Of a stretch of DNA of 64,000 nt, positions 1 through 9,179 are shown piece after piece. Numbering within the stretch: the first letter of the stretch is position 1; each line of letters opens with the position of its first letter. This stretch comes from Jannaschia pohangensis (GTDB taxonomy: Bacteria; Pseudomonadota; Alphaproteobacteria; Rhodobacterales; Rhodobacteraceae): positions 496,001 to 560,000 of the forward strand of contig NZ_FORA01000002.1 in NCBI RefSeq assembly GCF_900113875.1. Direction: 5' to 3'. The position numbers and the translations under genes are program-made. Below the pieces are notes generated by a model. That model made no database searches. It was not told the DNA's origin and saw only the letters and a program-made list of their open reading frames with translations.

Positions 1-861
1 GACGCGGGCTGCGCCGGGCTCTTCGGGCTGACCATCCACCCCGCCCCTGTCGATGCCGACGGCTATACCGTCGATGTGGCGGCGCTGGCCGATCTGGCGG
101 CGCGCGTCCGGCCCCGGATCATCACGCTTGGCCAGTCGCTGAACCTCTTTGCCCATCCGGTGGCCGAGGTGCGGGCCATCGCCGATGCCGTCGGCGCGCA
201 TCTGATGTTCGACGCGGCCCATCTGTGCGGCATGATCGCGGGGCGCGTCTGGGACAACCCGCTGACCCAGGGCGCGCATCTGATGACGATGAGCACCTAC
301 AAATCGCTCGGCGGCCCGGCCGGCGGTCTCATCGTGACCCGGGATGCAGAGGTGGCCGAACGGCTCGAGGCCGTCGCCTTTCCGGGGCTCACCGCCAATT
401 TCGACGCGGCAAAGACGGCGGCCCTGGGCGTGACCCTCCAGGATTGGCGCGTCTGTGGCCGCGACTATGCCCGCGCGATGGTGGACCTGTCGCAGGCATT
501 GGCCCGGGCCGCAGTGAACGAAGGGCTGCCGGTCTTTGCCGCAGACCGGGGCGCGACCCACAGCCACCAGTTCGCGATCGAGGCGCGAAACTTCGGCGGC
601 GGTCAGGCCATGGCCCGGCGGCTGGAGGTGGCGGGATTCCTGACCTGCGGCATCGGCCTGCCCCTGCCCGAGGTTGCGGGCGACATGAACGGGTTGCGTA
701 TCGGCACGCCGGAACTTGCTCGCCGGGGCGTGACGCCCGCCGATGCACCTGCCATCATGGCGCTGATCGCGCGGGCTTTGCGCGACGACCCGGCCAGTGT
801 TGCCGCCGACACGGCGCGCCTGCGGGCGGGGTTCAAGGACCTGCTGTATACGGCACCCTGA
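1..861 (+). CDS. SHMT-family PLP-dependent enzyme, 5'-truncated
   Basis: The reading frame is open from base 1, so the N-terminus lies outside the window; 286 codons remain. A PLP-lysine motif STYKSLGG (Lys codon 301-303) and an upstream FDAAHLCG motif match serine hydroxymethyltransferase, where Asp contacts the PLP nitrogen and His stacks on the ring. Normal SHMT reads T-H-K-T-L-R-G-P-R-G-G at the lysine; here Tyr, Ser, Gly and Ala replace conserved residues. It is therefore a divergent member rather than housekeeping GlyA, and may act on another beta-hydroxy or alpha-methyl amino acid (inference). It ends 13 bp before the aldo/keto reductase and is probably co-transcribed with it. Confidence 0.8.
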   Translation, partial: DAGCAGLFGLTIHPAPVDADGYTVDVAALADLAARVRPRIITLGQSLNLFAHPVAEVRAIADAVGAHLMFDAAHLCGMIAGRVWDNPLTQGAHLMTMSTYKSLGGPAGGLIVTRDAEVAERLEAVAFPGLTANFDAAKTAALGVTLQDWRVCGRDYARAMVDLSQALARAAVNEGLPVFAADRGATHSHQFAIEARNFGGGQAMARRLEVAGFLTCGIGLPLPEVAGDMNGLRIGTPELARRGVTPADAPAIMALIARALRDDPASVAADTARLRAGFKDLLYTAP

Positions 862-874
862 AAGGACCGGCACC

Positions 875-1894
875 ATGAAGACGCGGCATTGGGATCGTCT
901 CGGAACCGGCGGTCTGACCCTGACGGAATTGGGGTTCGGCACCGCGCCCCTGGGCAACCTCTACCGCGCCATCACCGACGACGAGGCCCATGCCATCCTG
1001 GAGGCGGCCTGGGCGGGTGGTGTGCGGTATTTCGATACGGCCCCGCTCTATGGGTTCGGCCTGTCGGAGACGCGGCTGAACCGGTTCCTGCGGGGCAAGC
1101 CACGTGACGAATATGTCCTGTCGACCAAGATCGGTCGCCTGCTGACCCCCGCGACGGCGACCACCCGGGACGGCATCGGCAAGTGGTTCGACGTGCCCAA
1201 CCGGCGCGAGGTCTATGACTTCAGCCATGACGGTGTCCTGCGGTCGGTCGAGGCCAGTCTGGAACGCCTGGGTGTGGACCGGGTCGACATGCTCTTTGCC
1301 CATGACATCGACGTGCCCAACCAAGGGAGCCGCGCCAATGTGAACGCAAAGGTCGATCAGTTGATGGCCGGGGGCTATCACGCGTTGGAGCGGATGCGCA
1401 GCGAAGGCGTCATCACGGCCTTCGGGGCGGGCGTGAACGAATGGGAAGTCTGCGAGCAACTTCTGGGGCGCGGCGATTTCGACATGTTCCTGCTGGCCGG
1501 GCGCTATACCTTACTCGAGCAGACGGCGCTGACGTCGTTCCTGCCGCTCTGCGAGGCACGCGGCGTGGGCATCATCAGCGGCGGGCCCTACAATTCGGGT
1601 ATCCTGGCCACCGGGCCGGTCGAGGAGTCGTATTACAATTACGACCTTGCCCCTGCGCCCATTCGGGAAAAGGTGGCGCGGATCGAGGCGATCTGCACGG
1701 CCCATGACACGCGACTGGTCGATGCGGCCTTTGCCTTCCCGCTGCTGCACCCGGCCACGCTGTCGGTCATTCCGGGCGGTCAGGCGATGGCGGAGATGAC
1801 GGGCAACCTGCGGGCCGCGGGCGCCGCGATCCCCGCCGAACTCTGGGCCGAATTGAAGGCAGAAGGGTTGATCCGGGCCGACGCGCCGACCTAA
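875..1894 (+). CDS. aldo/keto reductase (pyridoxal 4-dehydrogenase / aldose dehydrogenase-like)
   Basis: A 339-aa NAD(P)-dependent (beta/alpha)8-barrel oxidoreductase, cytoplasmic. The AKR catalytic tetrad is visible: Asp54 and Tyr59 in FDTAPLYG, Lys85 in STKIG and His143 in FAHDID. The sequence resembles the D-threo-aldose 1-dehydrogenase / pyridoxal 4-dehydrogenase branch, which oxidises sugars or pyridoxal to lactones; the substrate cannot be fixed from sequence. The ATG at 875 gives the canonical short N-terminus before the first barrel strand. It follows the SHMT-like gene and ends 5 bp from convergent glpD. Confidence 0.85.
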   Translation: MKTRHWDRLGTGGLTLTELGFGTAPLGNLYRAITDDEAHAILEAAWAGGVRYFDTAPLYGFGLSETRLNRFLRGKPRDEYVLSTKIGRLLTPATATTRDGIGKWFDVPNRREVYDFSHDGVLRSVEASLERLGVDRVDMLFAHDIDVPNQGSRANVNAKVDQLMAGGYHALERMRSEGVITAFGAGVNEWEVCEQLLGRGDFDMFLLAGRYTLLEQTALTSFLPLCEARGVGIISGGPYNSGILATGPVEESYYNYDLAPAPIREKVARIEAICTAHDTRLVDAAFAFPLLHPATLSVIPGGQAMAEMTGNLRAAGAAIPAELWAELKAEGLIRADAPT

Positions 1895-1899
1895 GGGGG

Positions 1900-3459
1900 T
1901 CAGGCGGCGGCCTGATGGCCCGCCATGAAATCGTCGAGCGCGGCCACCTGCGCCGTCGTCACTCGCAGGCCCAGTTTGGTGCGCCGCCACAGGATGTCTT
2001 GCGCCGTACGGGCCCATTCCTGCTCCATCAGCCAGATCACCTCTGCTTCGGTCAGGGTCGCGCCGAAATCGCGGCCCAGATCCTCGGCCGATGTCGCATC
2101 GCCCAGAACCAGATCCGCCTCGGTCCCGTAGGCCCGGACCAGCCGAAGCGCCCAATGGTCGGTCAGGAAGGGGTAGGCCGCCTTCAGCTTCACCACCTGC
2201 GCCTTCTGTCCATCGACCGGAAAATCGCCACCCGGCAGGGGCGCGTCATGGGTCCAGGGGCCGGATTTGGTGGGCAGATAGGTCTCGATCTTGTCCATCG
2301 CGTGACCGGCCAGCTTGCGGAATGTCGTGATCTTGCCACCGAAGATATTCAGAAGCGGCGCGCCCCCGTCGGCATCGACCTTGAGCACGTAATCCCGCGT
2401 CGCCGCCGTCGCCGATTTGGCCCCGTCGTCATAAAGCGGGCGCACGCCTGAATACGTCCAGACCACATCCTCGGGCGTCAGGTCGCGCTTGAAATAGCCG
2501 TTCGCGAAATCGAGCAGGTAATCCCGTTCCTCGGGCGTGCAGACCGGTTTCTGGTCGGGGTCGTGGTGTTCGGCATCGGTCGTGCCGATCAGGGTGAAGT
2601 CGTATTCATAGGGGATCGCAAAGATGATCCGCCCGTCGCTGCCCTGGAAGAAATAGCATTTGTCGTGATCGAAAAGCCGCTTCGTCACGATGTGCGAGCC
2701 GCGCACCAGCCGGACGCCCTCGCGGGCGTTGGAGCGCACGACCCCGCGAATGATCTCGCCCACCCAGGGGCCGCCGGCATTCACCAGCATCTTGGCGCGC
2801 ACCTGCCCGCTGCGTTCCCCGTCCAGCGTGATCACCCACTCGTCGCCGTCCCGCTCCGCGCTGACGACGCGGGTGCGGGCCGAGACATCGGCGCCGCGAT
2901 TGACCGCATCCCGCGCGTTCAGGATGACGAGGCGCGAATCCTCGACCCAACCGTCGGAGTATTCGAAGGCCTTGACGAACCGATCCTCCAGCGGTGCGCC
3001 CTCGGGCGTACCCACAAGGGAGATGGTGCGCGTGCCCGGCATGATCGTGGATTTCGCGAGGGTGTCGTAGGCCAGCAGACCCAATCGGATCAGCCAGTCG
3101 GGCCGCCGCCCCTTGAGCCAGGGCATGACCTTGCCCAAGAGGTTCGACGTGGGCGTGCCGCCCTCGAACCGCATGTCGGACGACAGCGGCAGGACGAAGC
3201 GCAAAGGCCAGCTGATGTGCGGCATGTTGCGGATCAGGACGTCGCGTTCGCGCAACGCCTCCCGCACGAGGCGCACTTCCCAATATTCGAGATAGCGCAA
3301 ACCGCCGTGAAACAGCTTGGTCGAGGAGGAAGAGGTCGCCCCGCCGAAGTCGCCCATCTCGGCCAGTCCGACGGTCAAGCCCCGGCCCGCGGCATCGCGC
3401 GCGATGCCGCAGCCATTGATGCCGCCACCGATCACGAAGAGATCATAGGACTCGCGCAT
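1900..3459 (-). CDS. glpD: aerobic glycerol-3-phosphate dehydrogenase
   Basis: A 519-aa FAD flavoprotein that oxidises sn-glycerol 3-phosphate to dihydroxyacetone phosphate and passes electrons to membrane quinone. The N-terminal FAD-binding Rossmann motif FVIGGGINGCG starts near residue 8. The FAD-contact segment GGATSSSSTKLFHGGLRYLE and a full C-terminal GlpD domain are present, and the length is normal. A G-run (GGGGGG) precedes the ATG. Upstream on the coding strand are T-rich TTTTCGTTT-type words that could be a DeoR/GlpR operator (weak inference). glpK is 22 kb away at 25408-26886, so the glycerol genes are split. Confidence 0.95.
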   Translation of the reverse strand: MRESYDLFVIGGGINGCGIARDAAGRGLTVGLAEMGDFGGATSSSSTKLFHGGLRYLEYWEVRLVREALRERDVLIRNMPHISWPLRFVLPLSSDMRFEGGTPTSNLLGKVMPWLKGRRPDWLIRLGLLAYDTLAKSTIMPGTRTISLVGTPEGAPLEDRFVKAFEYSDGWVEDSRLVILNARDAVNRGADVSARTRVVSAERDGDEWVITLDGERSGQVRAKMLVNAGGPWVGEIIRGVVRSNAREGVRLVRGSHIVTKRLFDHDKCYFFQGSDGRIIFAIPYEYDFTLIGTTDAEHHDPDQKPVCTPEERDYLLDFANGYFKRDLTPEDVVWTYSGVRPLYDDGAKSATAATRDYVLKVDADGGAPLLNIFGGKITTFRKLAGHAMDKIETYLPTKSGPWTHDAPLPGGDFPVDGQKAQVVKLKAAYPFLTDHWALRLVRAYGTEADLVLGDATSAEDLGRDFGATLTEAEVIWLMEQEWARTAQDILWRRTKLGLRVTTAQVAALDDFMAGHQAAA

Positions 3460-3534
3460 TGGCCCCCCAAACGAAAACTAACGCACATTTACGCTTTCCT
3501 TTTGACGCGATCAAGGAAAACTGCGGCGCCGGGA

Positions 3535-4320
3535 TCAGGGCCAGACCTGCGGGAACCAATCATCGCGCAACCGGTCGCCGGGGTGCATCCCGTGGCCGGG
3601 AAACGGCGGTGACGTGGGGCCGGGGCGCGATGTGAACCGCGCATCATCGCCGAGGTATCGCAGCGAAAACGCACGGCGACGGGCCTGCGCCGTATTGCCG
3701 CGCGCGCCGTGCAACGTGTCGAACGAAAAGGCCACGGCATCGCCCGGCTCCATCGCCCATTCCAGGACCGTCATCCCCTCGGCGTCCGGGTCGGGCACCG
3801 GGCGGTAGTCGCCGGGAAAGAAGGCATCCTCCGACAGCCAGCGCGTCGGCAGGACCGGGCGGTCCCAGAGGTGCGACCCCGCCACGAGGCGCAGCGTCGC
3901 CTCTCTGACCGGATCGAGGGGGACCCAGAAGCTGACGGTCTGACGGCCCGCGACGAAGTAATAGGGGGCATCCTGATGCCAGGGCGTCGCCCGGCTGGTC
4001 CCCGGCTCCTTGACCAGCACGTGATCGTGGAACAGCTGCACGCCCTTGGACTGCATCAATCGGGCGGCCGTCCCGGCGATCTTCGGGTCGCGAGCCGCCG
4101 CCTCGAACGCGGGGATCCGCTGCCAGTTGACGTAATCGTCAAAGAAGCGCCCCGCCTCGCCCGCCCTGGTGTTCTCGGCGGCATGGGGCCCGGGCTCGGC
4201 CATGTTGCGGGCCACCCCGTCGCGCAATGCCTCCACATGGTCGGCAAAGAGGCCGCGGATCACCACGGCCCCGTCGCGGGCGAAGTCTTCGGTCGGAATG
4301 TGTTCCATGTCCTGAACCAT
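3535..4320 (-). CDS. phytanoyl-CoA dioxygenase (PhyH) family protein
   Basis: An Fe(II)/2-oxoglutarate-dependent dioxygenase-like protein of about 261 aa, cytoplasmic. The iron-binding HxD is in WHQDAPYYF, the distal His in DTLHGARGN, and a likely 2-oxoglutarate-binding Arg in RRAFSLRYL. The opening [15 protein letters not shown] is typical of PhyH proteins. GTG 4332, ATG 4320 and ATG 4308 are all possible starts and none has a strong ribosome site; 4320 is a compromise. The substrate is unknown. It is divergent from the iorA gene, with about 130 bp between them. Confidence 0.8.
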   Translation of the reverse strand: MVQDMEHIPTEDFARDGAVVIRGLFADHVEALRDGVARNMAEPGPHAAENTRAGEAGRFFDDYVNWQRIPAFEAAARDPKIAGTAARLMQSKGVQLFHDHVLVKEPGTSRATPWHQDAPYYFVAGRQTVSFWVPLDPVREATLRLVAGSHLWDRPVLPTRWLSEDAFFPGDYRPVPDPDAEGMTVLEWAMEPGDAVAFSFDTLHGARGNTAQARRRAFSLRYLGDDARFTSRPGPTSPPFPGHGMHPGDRLRDDWFPQVWP

Positions 4321-4449
4321 GCCGCAGCACACAGTATCCGTCCACCGCTTCCGGAACAGCGCCGTGCCGCGACGAAAAGTGAACCAGACGGTTTGCCCCG
4401 GCGCGCCACAGGTCTATCGTCAGCAACGAACCAGCAGCAGGATGCAACG

Positions 4450-4908
4450 ATGCGGATCACAGTCGACGGAACCCCCCATGAGCTGGATATCGAAGCGGAC
4501 ATGCCGCTTTTGTGGCTGCTGCGCGACGAATTGGGGATTCACGGGCCGAAATACGGCTGTGGCATCGCGCAATGCGGGGCCTGCACCGTGCATCTGGACG
4601 GTCTGGCCGTCCGGTCCTGCCAGATCACGGCGGGCGAAGCCGACGGCGCCGAGATCACCACGATCGAGGGACTTGGCACGCCCGAGGCCCTCCACCCCGT
4701 CCAGCAGGCCTGGATCGAGGAACAGGTGGCGCAATGCGGCTACTGCCAGTCGGGCCAGATCATGCAGGCGGCGAGCCTTCTGGTGCTGAACCCGAACCCC
4801 ACCGACGACGAGATCGACGCGGCCATGTCGGGGAACCTTTGCCGCTGTGCGAGTTACCCGCGCATCCGCGCCGCGATCCGCCGCGCCATCCAGGCGGAGG
4901 GCGCGTGA
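4450..4908 (+). CDS. iorA: (2Fe-2S)-binding small subunit of isoquinoline 1-oxidoreductase-type dehydrogenase
   Basis: A 152-aa xanthine-dehydrogenase-family electron-transfer subunit. The plant-ferredoxin cluster is formed by C37, C42, C45 and C57, and the second [2Fe-2S] site by C96, C99, C131 and C133 (CGYC ... LCRC). It should relay electrons from the molybdenum centre of the large subunit encoded next. Its TGA overlaps the iorB ATG (TGATG), indicating translational coupling. The IorA family is 150-160 aa, so the gene is complete. Confidence 0.92.
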   Translation: MRITVDGTPHELDIEADMPLLWLLRDELGIHGPKYGCGIAQCGACTVHLDGLAVRSCQITAGEADGAEITTIEGLGTPEALHPVQQAWIEEQVAQCGYCQSGQIMQAASLLVLNPNPTDDEIDAAMSGNLCRCASYPRIRAAIRRAIQAEGA

Positions 4909-7142
4909 TGGGCCGCCTCAAGACAATCGCCCGCCGCACATTCCTGATCGGCTCTGCCGCTGTTGCGGGGGGCGTGGCCTTCGGCATCTATGCCTACCGC
5001 AAGCCGGTCGAAAACCCGCTGCTGGCCGATCTGCCCCCGGGCGCCGCGACGCTGAACCCCTATGTCCTGATCGACGCGGAGGGGGTGACGCTGATCACGC
5101 CGCGCGCCGATGTGGGCCAGGGGGCGGTGTCGATCCAGACCTATCTTCTGGCCGAGGAGCTGGACGTGGACCCCGCGACCATCCGCACCGATTTCGGCCC
5201 CGCCTCGGGGGCCTATTACAACGGCAAGGTCGCCGCCGAGGGGATGCCGCTGGCCGCCTGGGACGACGGCCTGGTCGCCCGCACGGGGCGCGGAGCCGGG
5301 GACGTGATCGCCAAGTTCCTGGGCCTGCACCTGACGGGCGGGTCGACCACCGTCCCCGACAGCTATGACAAGCTGCGCGCGGCGGGGGCCTCGGCCCGCG
5401 AGACCCTGAAGGAAGCGGCGGCGCAGCGCCTTGGCGTGGACCGCACTGCGCTTCGCACCGAAGACGGCGCGGTTATCGCGCCCGATGGCACGCGGATCAC
5501 CTATGCCGACCTCGCGACCGAGGCCGCGACCCTCGATCCGGTCGAGGCCGCGCTGCGCGACCCCGCCGACTGGCGTTGGCTGGGCAAGCCGATGCGACGC
5601 ACCGATATCGTGGCGAAATCCACGGGGACATTCCGCTATGGCGGCGACCTCGTGTTCGACGGGATGCTGCATGCGACCGTGGTCACCAACCCGGTCATGG
5701 GCGCGGGCCTCACCTCCATGGACACGGGCGCAGCGCTGGCGATGCGCGGCGTGGCCGCCGTTCTGCCGGTGACCGACGGGTTTGCGGTTCTGGCCGACAA
5801 CACCTGGCGCGCGATGAAGGCCGCCCGCGCCGTCGTTCCGGTCTGGGGCACGGCCACGACGCATGCGGCCACCACCGACGAGATGTGGCAGGCCCATGCC
5901 GACGCCATGACCGAGGCCAACCGCGACAGCCGCTTTGCCGACGATGGCGATGTGGATGCCGCGCCCGGAACGCCGCTGGCCGCAGACTACCGCGCGCCCT
6001 TCCTGCATCACGCGCCGCTGGAGCCGGCCAACGCCACGGTGACCTATACCGCCGAGCGCACCGACATCTGGACGGCGACCCAGATCCCGACCTTCATCCG
6101 CGATGCGGTCGCGGGCATCACCGGGCAGGATGCGGATCAGGTGCATCTTCACAACCTGGCGTCGGGGGGCAGTTTCGGGCACCGGCTGGAGGACATCTGG
6201 GTCCGCCAGACGGCCGAGATCGCGATGCAGCGCCCCGGCACGCCGATCCGCATGACCTGGTCGCGCGAACAGGACATGGCCCACGGCTTCCTGCGGCCCA
6301 TGGCGCTGGCCCGGGGGCGCGGCACGGTCGACGCCGGTCAGGTCCGCAGCTTCGATCTGTCGATTGCGGCCCATTCCGTGGGCGAGAGCCAGCTTGGCCG
6401 TCAGGGCCTGCCCGCCGCCGGACCCGACGTCGCCATCGTCGCCGCAGCCTGGGATGCGCCCTATGCGCTGCCCGACCGGCGGGTGACCGGCTACCGCGTG
6501 CCCGCCGGGGTGGGGGTCAGTTCGTGGCGCTCGGTCGGGGCGTCGCACAACGGCTTTTTCCACGAAAGCCTGATGGACGAGTTGATCCATGCCGCCGGGG
6601 CCGACCCGGTCGAGGAACGCCTGCGCCTGATCCACCACGCGCCCACGCGACAAGTGCTCGAGACGGTGGCAGATATGGCGTCATGGGATGGGCCCCTGGG
6701 CGACGGGCGCGGGCGCGGTGTGGCCGTCACCTTCGCTTTCGGTGTGCCCTGCGCCCAGGTCATCGAAGTCTCGCAGACCGACGCAGGCCTGCGCCTTGAC
6801 CGGCTGTGGCTGGCGGCCGAAGTGGGCCGCGTCCTCGATCCCGTCAATATCGAGAGCCAGCTTTCGGGCGGTGCCCTCTTCGGTCTGGGCCATGCCATAG
6901 GGGCGGAAATCACCTTTGCCGACCACCGACCCGAGCAGTCGAATTTTCACGACTACGACAGCTTGCGTCTCTGGCAGGTGCCGCAGGTGGAGGTGCGGGC
7001 CCTTGGCACCACGGGCGAGATTCGCGGCGCGGGCGAGCCGGGGTTGCCCGCAGCGGCCCCCGCGCTGGCCAATGCCATCTTCGCGGCCACTGGCACCCGG
7101 TTGCGCGAGATGCCCTTCGCCAAGACGATGGTCTTCGCATGA
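4908..7142 (+). CDS. iorB: molybdopterin-binding large subunit, isoquinoline 1-oxidoreductase beta-type
   Basis: A 744-aa aldehyde oxidase/xanthine dehydrogenase-family catalytic subunit. The N-terminus has a twin-arginine signal (ARRTFLIG) followed by a hydrophobic stretch, so the enzyme should be folded with cofactor and exported to the periplasm, carrying the leaderless IorA with it. Mo-cofactor-binding segments such as RADVGQGAVSIQTY and GGSFGHR, and a C-terminal GAGEPGLP motif, are present. IorAB enzymes hydroxylate N-heterocycles or oxidise aldehydes; the substrate here is unknown. The stop overlaps the start of the diheme protein, the likely electron acceptor. Confidence 0.9.
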   Translation: MGRLKTIARRTFLIGSAAVAGGVAFGIYAYRKPVENPLLADLPPGAATLNPYVLIDAEGVTLITPRADVGQGAVSIQTYLLAEELDVDPATIRTDFGPASGAYYNGKVAAEGMPLAAWDDGLVARTGRGAGDVIAKFLGLHLTGGSTTVPDSYDKLRAAGASARETLKEAAAQRLGVDRTALRTEDGAVIAPDGTRITYADLATEAATLDPVEAALRDPADWRWLGKPMRRTDIVAKSTGTFRYGGDLVFDGMLHATVVTNPVMGAGLTSMDTGAALAMRGVAAVLPVTDGFAVLADNTWRAMKAARAVVPVWGTATTHAATTDEMWQAHADAMTEANRDSRFADDGDVDAAPGTPLAADYRAPFLHHAPLEPANATVTYTAERTDIWTATQIPTFIRDAVAGITGQDADQVHLHNLASGGSFGHRLEDIWVRQTAEIAMQRPGTPIRMTWSREQDMAHGFLRPMALARGRGTVDAGQVRSFDLSIAAHSVGESQLGRQGLPAAGPDVAIVAAAWDAPYALPDRRVTGYRVPAGVGVSSWRSVGASHNGFFHESLMDELIHAAGADPVEERLRLIHHAPTRQVLETVADMASWDGPLGDGRGRGVAVTFAFGVPCAQVIEVSQTDAGLRLDRLWLAAEVGRVLDPVNIESQLSGGALFGLGHAIGAEITFADHRPEQSNFHDYDSLRLWQVPQVEVRALGTTGEIRGAGEPGLPAAAPALANAIFAATGTRLREMPFAKTMVFA

Positions 7143-7663
7143 TCCGCGCCGCAGCCCTTCTGCTGGCGCTGGCCGGCCCCGCCGCAGCCCAGGATTTCGC
7201 CCCCGTCTATGACGTGCTCAGCCACCCGCGCTGTGCGAATTGCCATGTGGACGAAGCGGGCATCCCGCTTTGGTCGAACGACGACGGCACGACCCGGCCC
7301 CACGGCATGAATGTGCAGGCGGGCGAAAGCCGGATGGGGATCGAGACGCTGCCCTGCGCCACCTGCCACGGGACGCAGAACAATCCGCTGCCCGGCGGCG
7401 CACCCGGAGCGCCCGACTGGGCCCTGCCGCCCGCGGAGATGGTCTGGGCCGCGCGCTCCGCCCGCGAGATCTGCGAACAGCTGAAGGATCCGGAGCGCAA
7501 CGGCGGCCGCACCCTGGAGGAGGTGGCCGATCACGTGGTGCACGATCCGCTGGTCCTTTGGGGCTGGACCCCCGGACCGGGTCGCGACCCGGCGCCCGGC
7601 ACACCGGAAGAGACCGCCGCCGCGATCCTGGCCTGGGCCGAGGCGGGGTCGACCTGCCCTTGA
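7139..7663 (+). CDS. exported diheme c-type cytochrome-like protein
   Basis: A 174-aa protein with a signal peptide (MIRAAALLLALAGPAAAQ) and two CxxCH heme sites at C32-H36 and C73-H77. It overlaps iorB by 4 bp (ATGA). Periplasmic location and tight linkage suggest that it takes electrons from the exported IorAB enzyme and delivers them to the respiratory chain; this is an inference from position. I do not recognise a named family outside the isoquinoline-oxidoreductase context. Confidence 0.8.
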   Translation: MIRAAALLLALAGPAAAQDFAPVYDVLSHPRCANCHVDEAGIPLWSNDDGTTRPHGMNVQAGESRMGIETLPCATCHGTQNNPLPGGAPGAPDWALPPAEMVWAARSAREICEQLKDPERNGGRTLEEVADHVVHDPLVLWGWTPGPGRDPAPGTPEETAAAILAWAEAGSTCP

Positions 7664-8331
7664 CCCGACCATCGCCCGCGCCCTTCGACGCCGTGGTCTT
7701 CGATCTGGACGGCACGCTCATCGACAGTGCGCCGGGGATGCGCGCTGCCGCCTGCGCCATGCTGGCCGATCTGGACCTGCCGCAGCCCGACCTCGCCACC
7801 GTGATCGGCTTCGTCGGGAACGGCGCGCCCAAACTGGTGGAGCGGTGCCTGCTGTGGGCCGGGGCCGTGCCCGAGGCGCATCCGGGGGCCTTGGAAGACT
7901 TCCTCGACCACTACACGCGCGATCCGCTGTCGGGGACCACGGTCTATGACGGGGCGCGTGACCTGTTGGCGGCTTTGGCGGCGCGGGGCACGCGCCTTGG
8001 GCTTTGCACCAACAAGCCGGAGGTGCCGACCCGCGCGATCCTGGATGCCTTCGACCTTGGCCCCTTCGCCAGCGTGGTCGGCGGAGATACCCTGCCGAAG
8101 CGCAAACCCGACCCCGCGCCGCTGCTGCGAGTGATCTCCGATCTGGGCGTCACGGCGGTGGCGACGCTCTATGTCGGGGACAGCATCACCGACTGGCTGA
8201 CTGCCCGCGCCGCCGGAGTTCGATATGTCCATGTCGACGGCGGCTATCAAACCGGGCCGATCCCCGACTTCGAACCCTGGCTGCATGTGGCCAACCTGCG
8301 GGAGGCTTTGGAGTTTCTTTACCGACCCTGA
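7660..8331 (+). CDS. gph: HAD-superfamily phosphoglycolate phosphatase-like protein
   Basis: A 223-aa haloacid-dehalogenase-family phosphatase that probably hydrolyses 2-phosphoglycolate in the cytoplasm. Motif I is FDLDGTLID, motif II is LCTNKP, and motif III/IV is KRKPDPAPL with YVGDSITD. The most likely start is TTG at 7660, which overlaps the stop of the diheme gene as TTGA; a GTG inside strand 1 would truncate the fold. The chemistry is unrelated to the upstream operon, so the overlap may be only transcriptional hitch-hiking. Confidence 0.85.
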   Translation: MTRPSPAPFDAVVFDLDGTLIDSAPGMRAAACAMLADLDLPQPDLATVIGFVGNGAPKLVERCLLWAGAVPEAHPGALEDFLDHYTRDPLSGTTVYDGARDLLAALAARGTRLGLCTNKPEVPTRAILDAFDLGPFASVVGGDTLPKRKPDPAPLLRVISDLGVTAVATLYVGDSITDWLTARAAGVRYVHVDGGYQTGPIPDFEPWLHVANLREALEFLYRP

Positions 8332-8438
8332 ATAGCTTTGTTTGCCAGCGAATCAGTTGTGTGGCATTGTCTCGCAGGCGAGCAAGTCAAAGATAAAAGA
8401 TGTCGGCACCGATCCAATGGTGCCACGAAGGTAGCGAG

Positions 8439-8903
8439 ATGCCAGAGGCAAAACAGCAAATTGCCGCCCTGCCCCTTCGGTGGGGCGCGGATGACAAGGT
8501 CGAGGTCCTGATGGTGACGTCCCGCGACACCGGTCGCTGGATCGTTCCGAAGGGGTGGACGATGAAGGGGGTGAAGCCCTGGGCCGCCGCCGCCATCGAA
8601 GCCATGGAGGAAGCGGGCGTCAAAGGTCACATCGCCCGCGAAGTCTTTGGAACCTACACCTACCGCAAGAAGCTGGACGACGGGCAATCGCTGCCCTGCG
8701 TCGTGCGCGTCTATCCGATGATCGTCGAGAAAGAGAAATCCGACTGGAAGGAACGCAAGGAACGGACCCGCAAGTGGTTTTCCCTGCGCAAGGCCGCCAA
8801 GCTGGTCAATGAGCCGGGCCTGTCGGAGATGCTGACGGAGTTGAGCGTCAAGCCGAAGAAAGCGCCTGTGGCCGGGCCGATGCTGCGACGCGCGGAGTCC
8901 TGA
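8439..8903 (+). CDS. Nudix hydrolase with a divergent Nudix box
   Basis: A 154-aa Nudix-fold protein. The box begins GWTMKGVKPW and ends IEAMEEAGV with canonical 23-residue spacing. The first Glu is replaced by Val and the conserved Arg by Ile, while the three metal-binding Glu of the E-x2-EE core are kept. This pattern resembles alphaproteobacterial diphosphoinositol-polyphosphate-type Nudix proteins, so pyrophosphatase activity is plausible but the substrate is not predictable. ATG 8439 is preferred over 8400 because an AAGG-GAG ribosome site lies just upstream. Confidence 0.82.
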   Translation: MPEAKQQIAALPLRWGADDKVEVLMVTSRDTGRWIVPKGWTMKGVKPWAAAAIEAMEEAGVKGHIAREVFGTYTYRKKLDDGQSLPCVVRVYPMIVEKEKSDWKERKERTRKWFSLRKAAKLVNEPGLSEMLTELSVKPKKAPVAGPMLRRAES

Positions 8904-8906
8904 ACC

Positions 8907-8924
8907 TCAGACTTCCGTGTCTGA
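8907..8924. terminator. short hairpin between convergent genes
   Basis: TCAGAC and GTCTGA form a 6-bp stem around TTCCGT, followed by ATTTGGGG. It sits in the gap between the Nudix gene and the convergent small ORF and could be a weak bidirectional terminator. Confidence 0.35.
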
Positions 8925-8952
8925 TTTGGGGTGAACGGCAGAGCCGGTTCGA

Positions 8953-9090
8953 TCAGCGGGGACGACGGGGATCGTTGCGCACCGGGATCGGGATCGCGTC
9001 AGGCTGCGGCGCCAAAGAGCCGAGCAGGTCCGACAGTTTATCCGTCGCCTTGTCCCAGAGCTTTTCCAGAGTGCCGCGCTTGCCAGCCAT
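8953..9090 (-). CDS. small basic protein, 45 aa
   Basis: A short frame reads MAGKRGTLEKLWDKATDKLS, then DLLGSLAPQPDAIPIPV, and ends RNDPRRPR before TGA. A GAGG ribosome site lies a few bases before the ATG. The N-terminal half alternates Lys/Asp with Leu/Trp and could form an amphipathic helix; the tail is Pro/Arg-rich. Codon use fits the genome. I do not recognise the family and no function is proposed. It is short enough to be missed by standard gene calling. Confidence 0.55.
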   Translation of the reverse strand: MAGKRGTLEKLWDKATDKLSDLLGSLAPQPDAIPIPVRNDPRRPR

Positions 9091-9179
9091 TCAACCTCTC
9101 CTCATCTGATCTACAAGGTGGCGCGAACAGGCCTTGGCTTCAAGCCCAACAGTGCAAGATCGCGACAATTTGCCGAACT

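Noticed and set aside
4854-6653. A 599-codon minus-strand open frame opposite iorB
   Set aside because: Arg/Gly/His-rich composition typical of antisense frames in G+C-rich DNA; iorB on the plus strand has clear domains.
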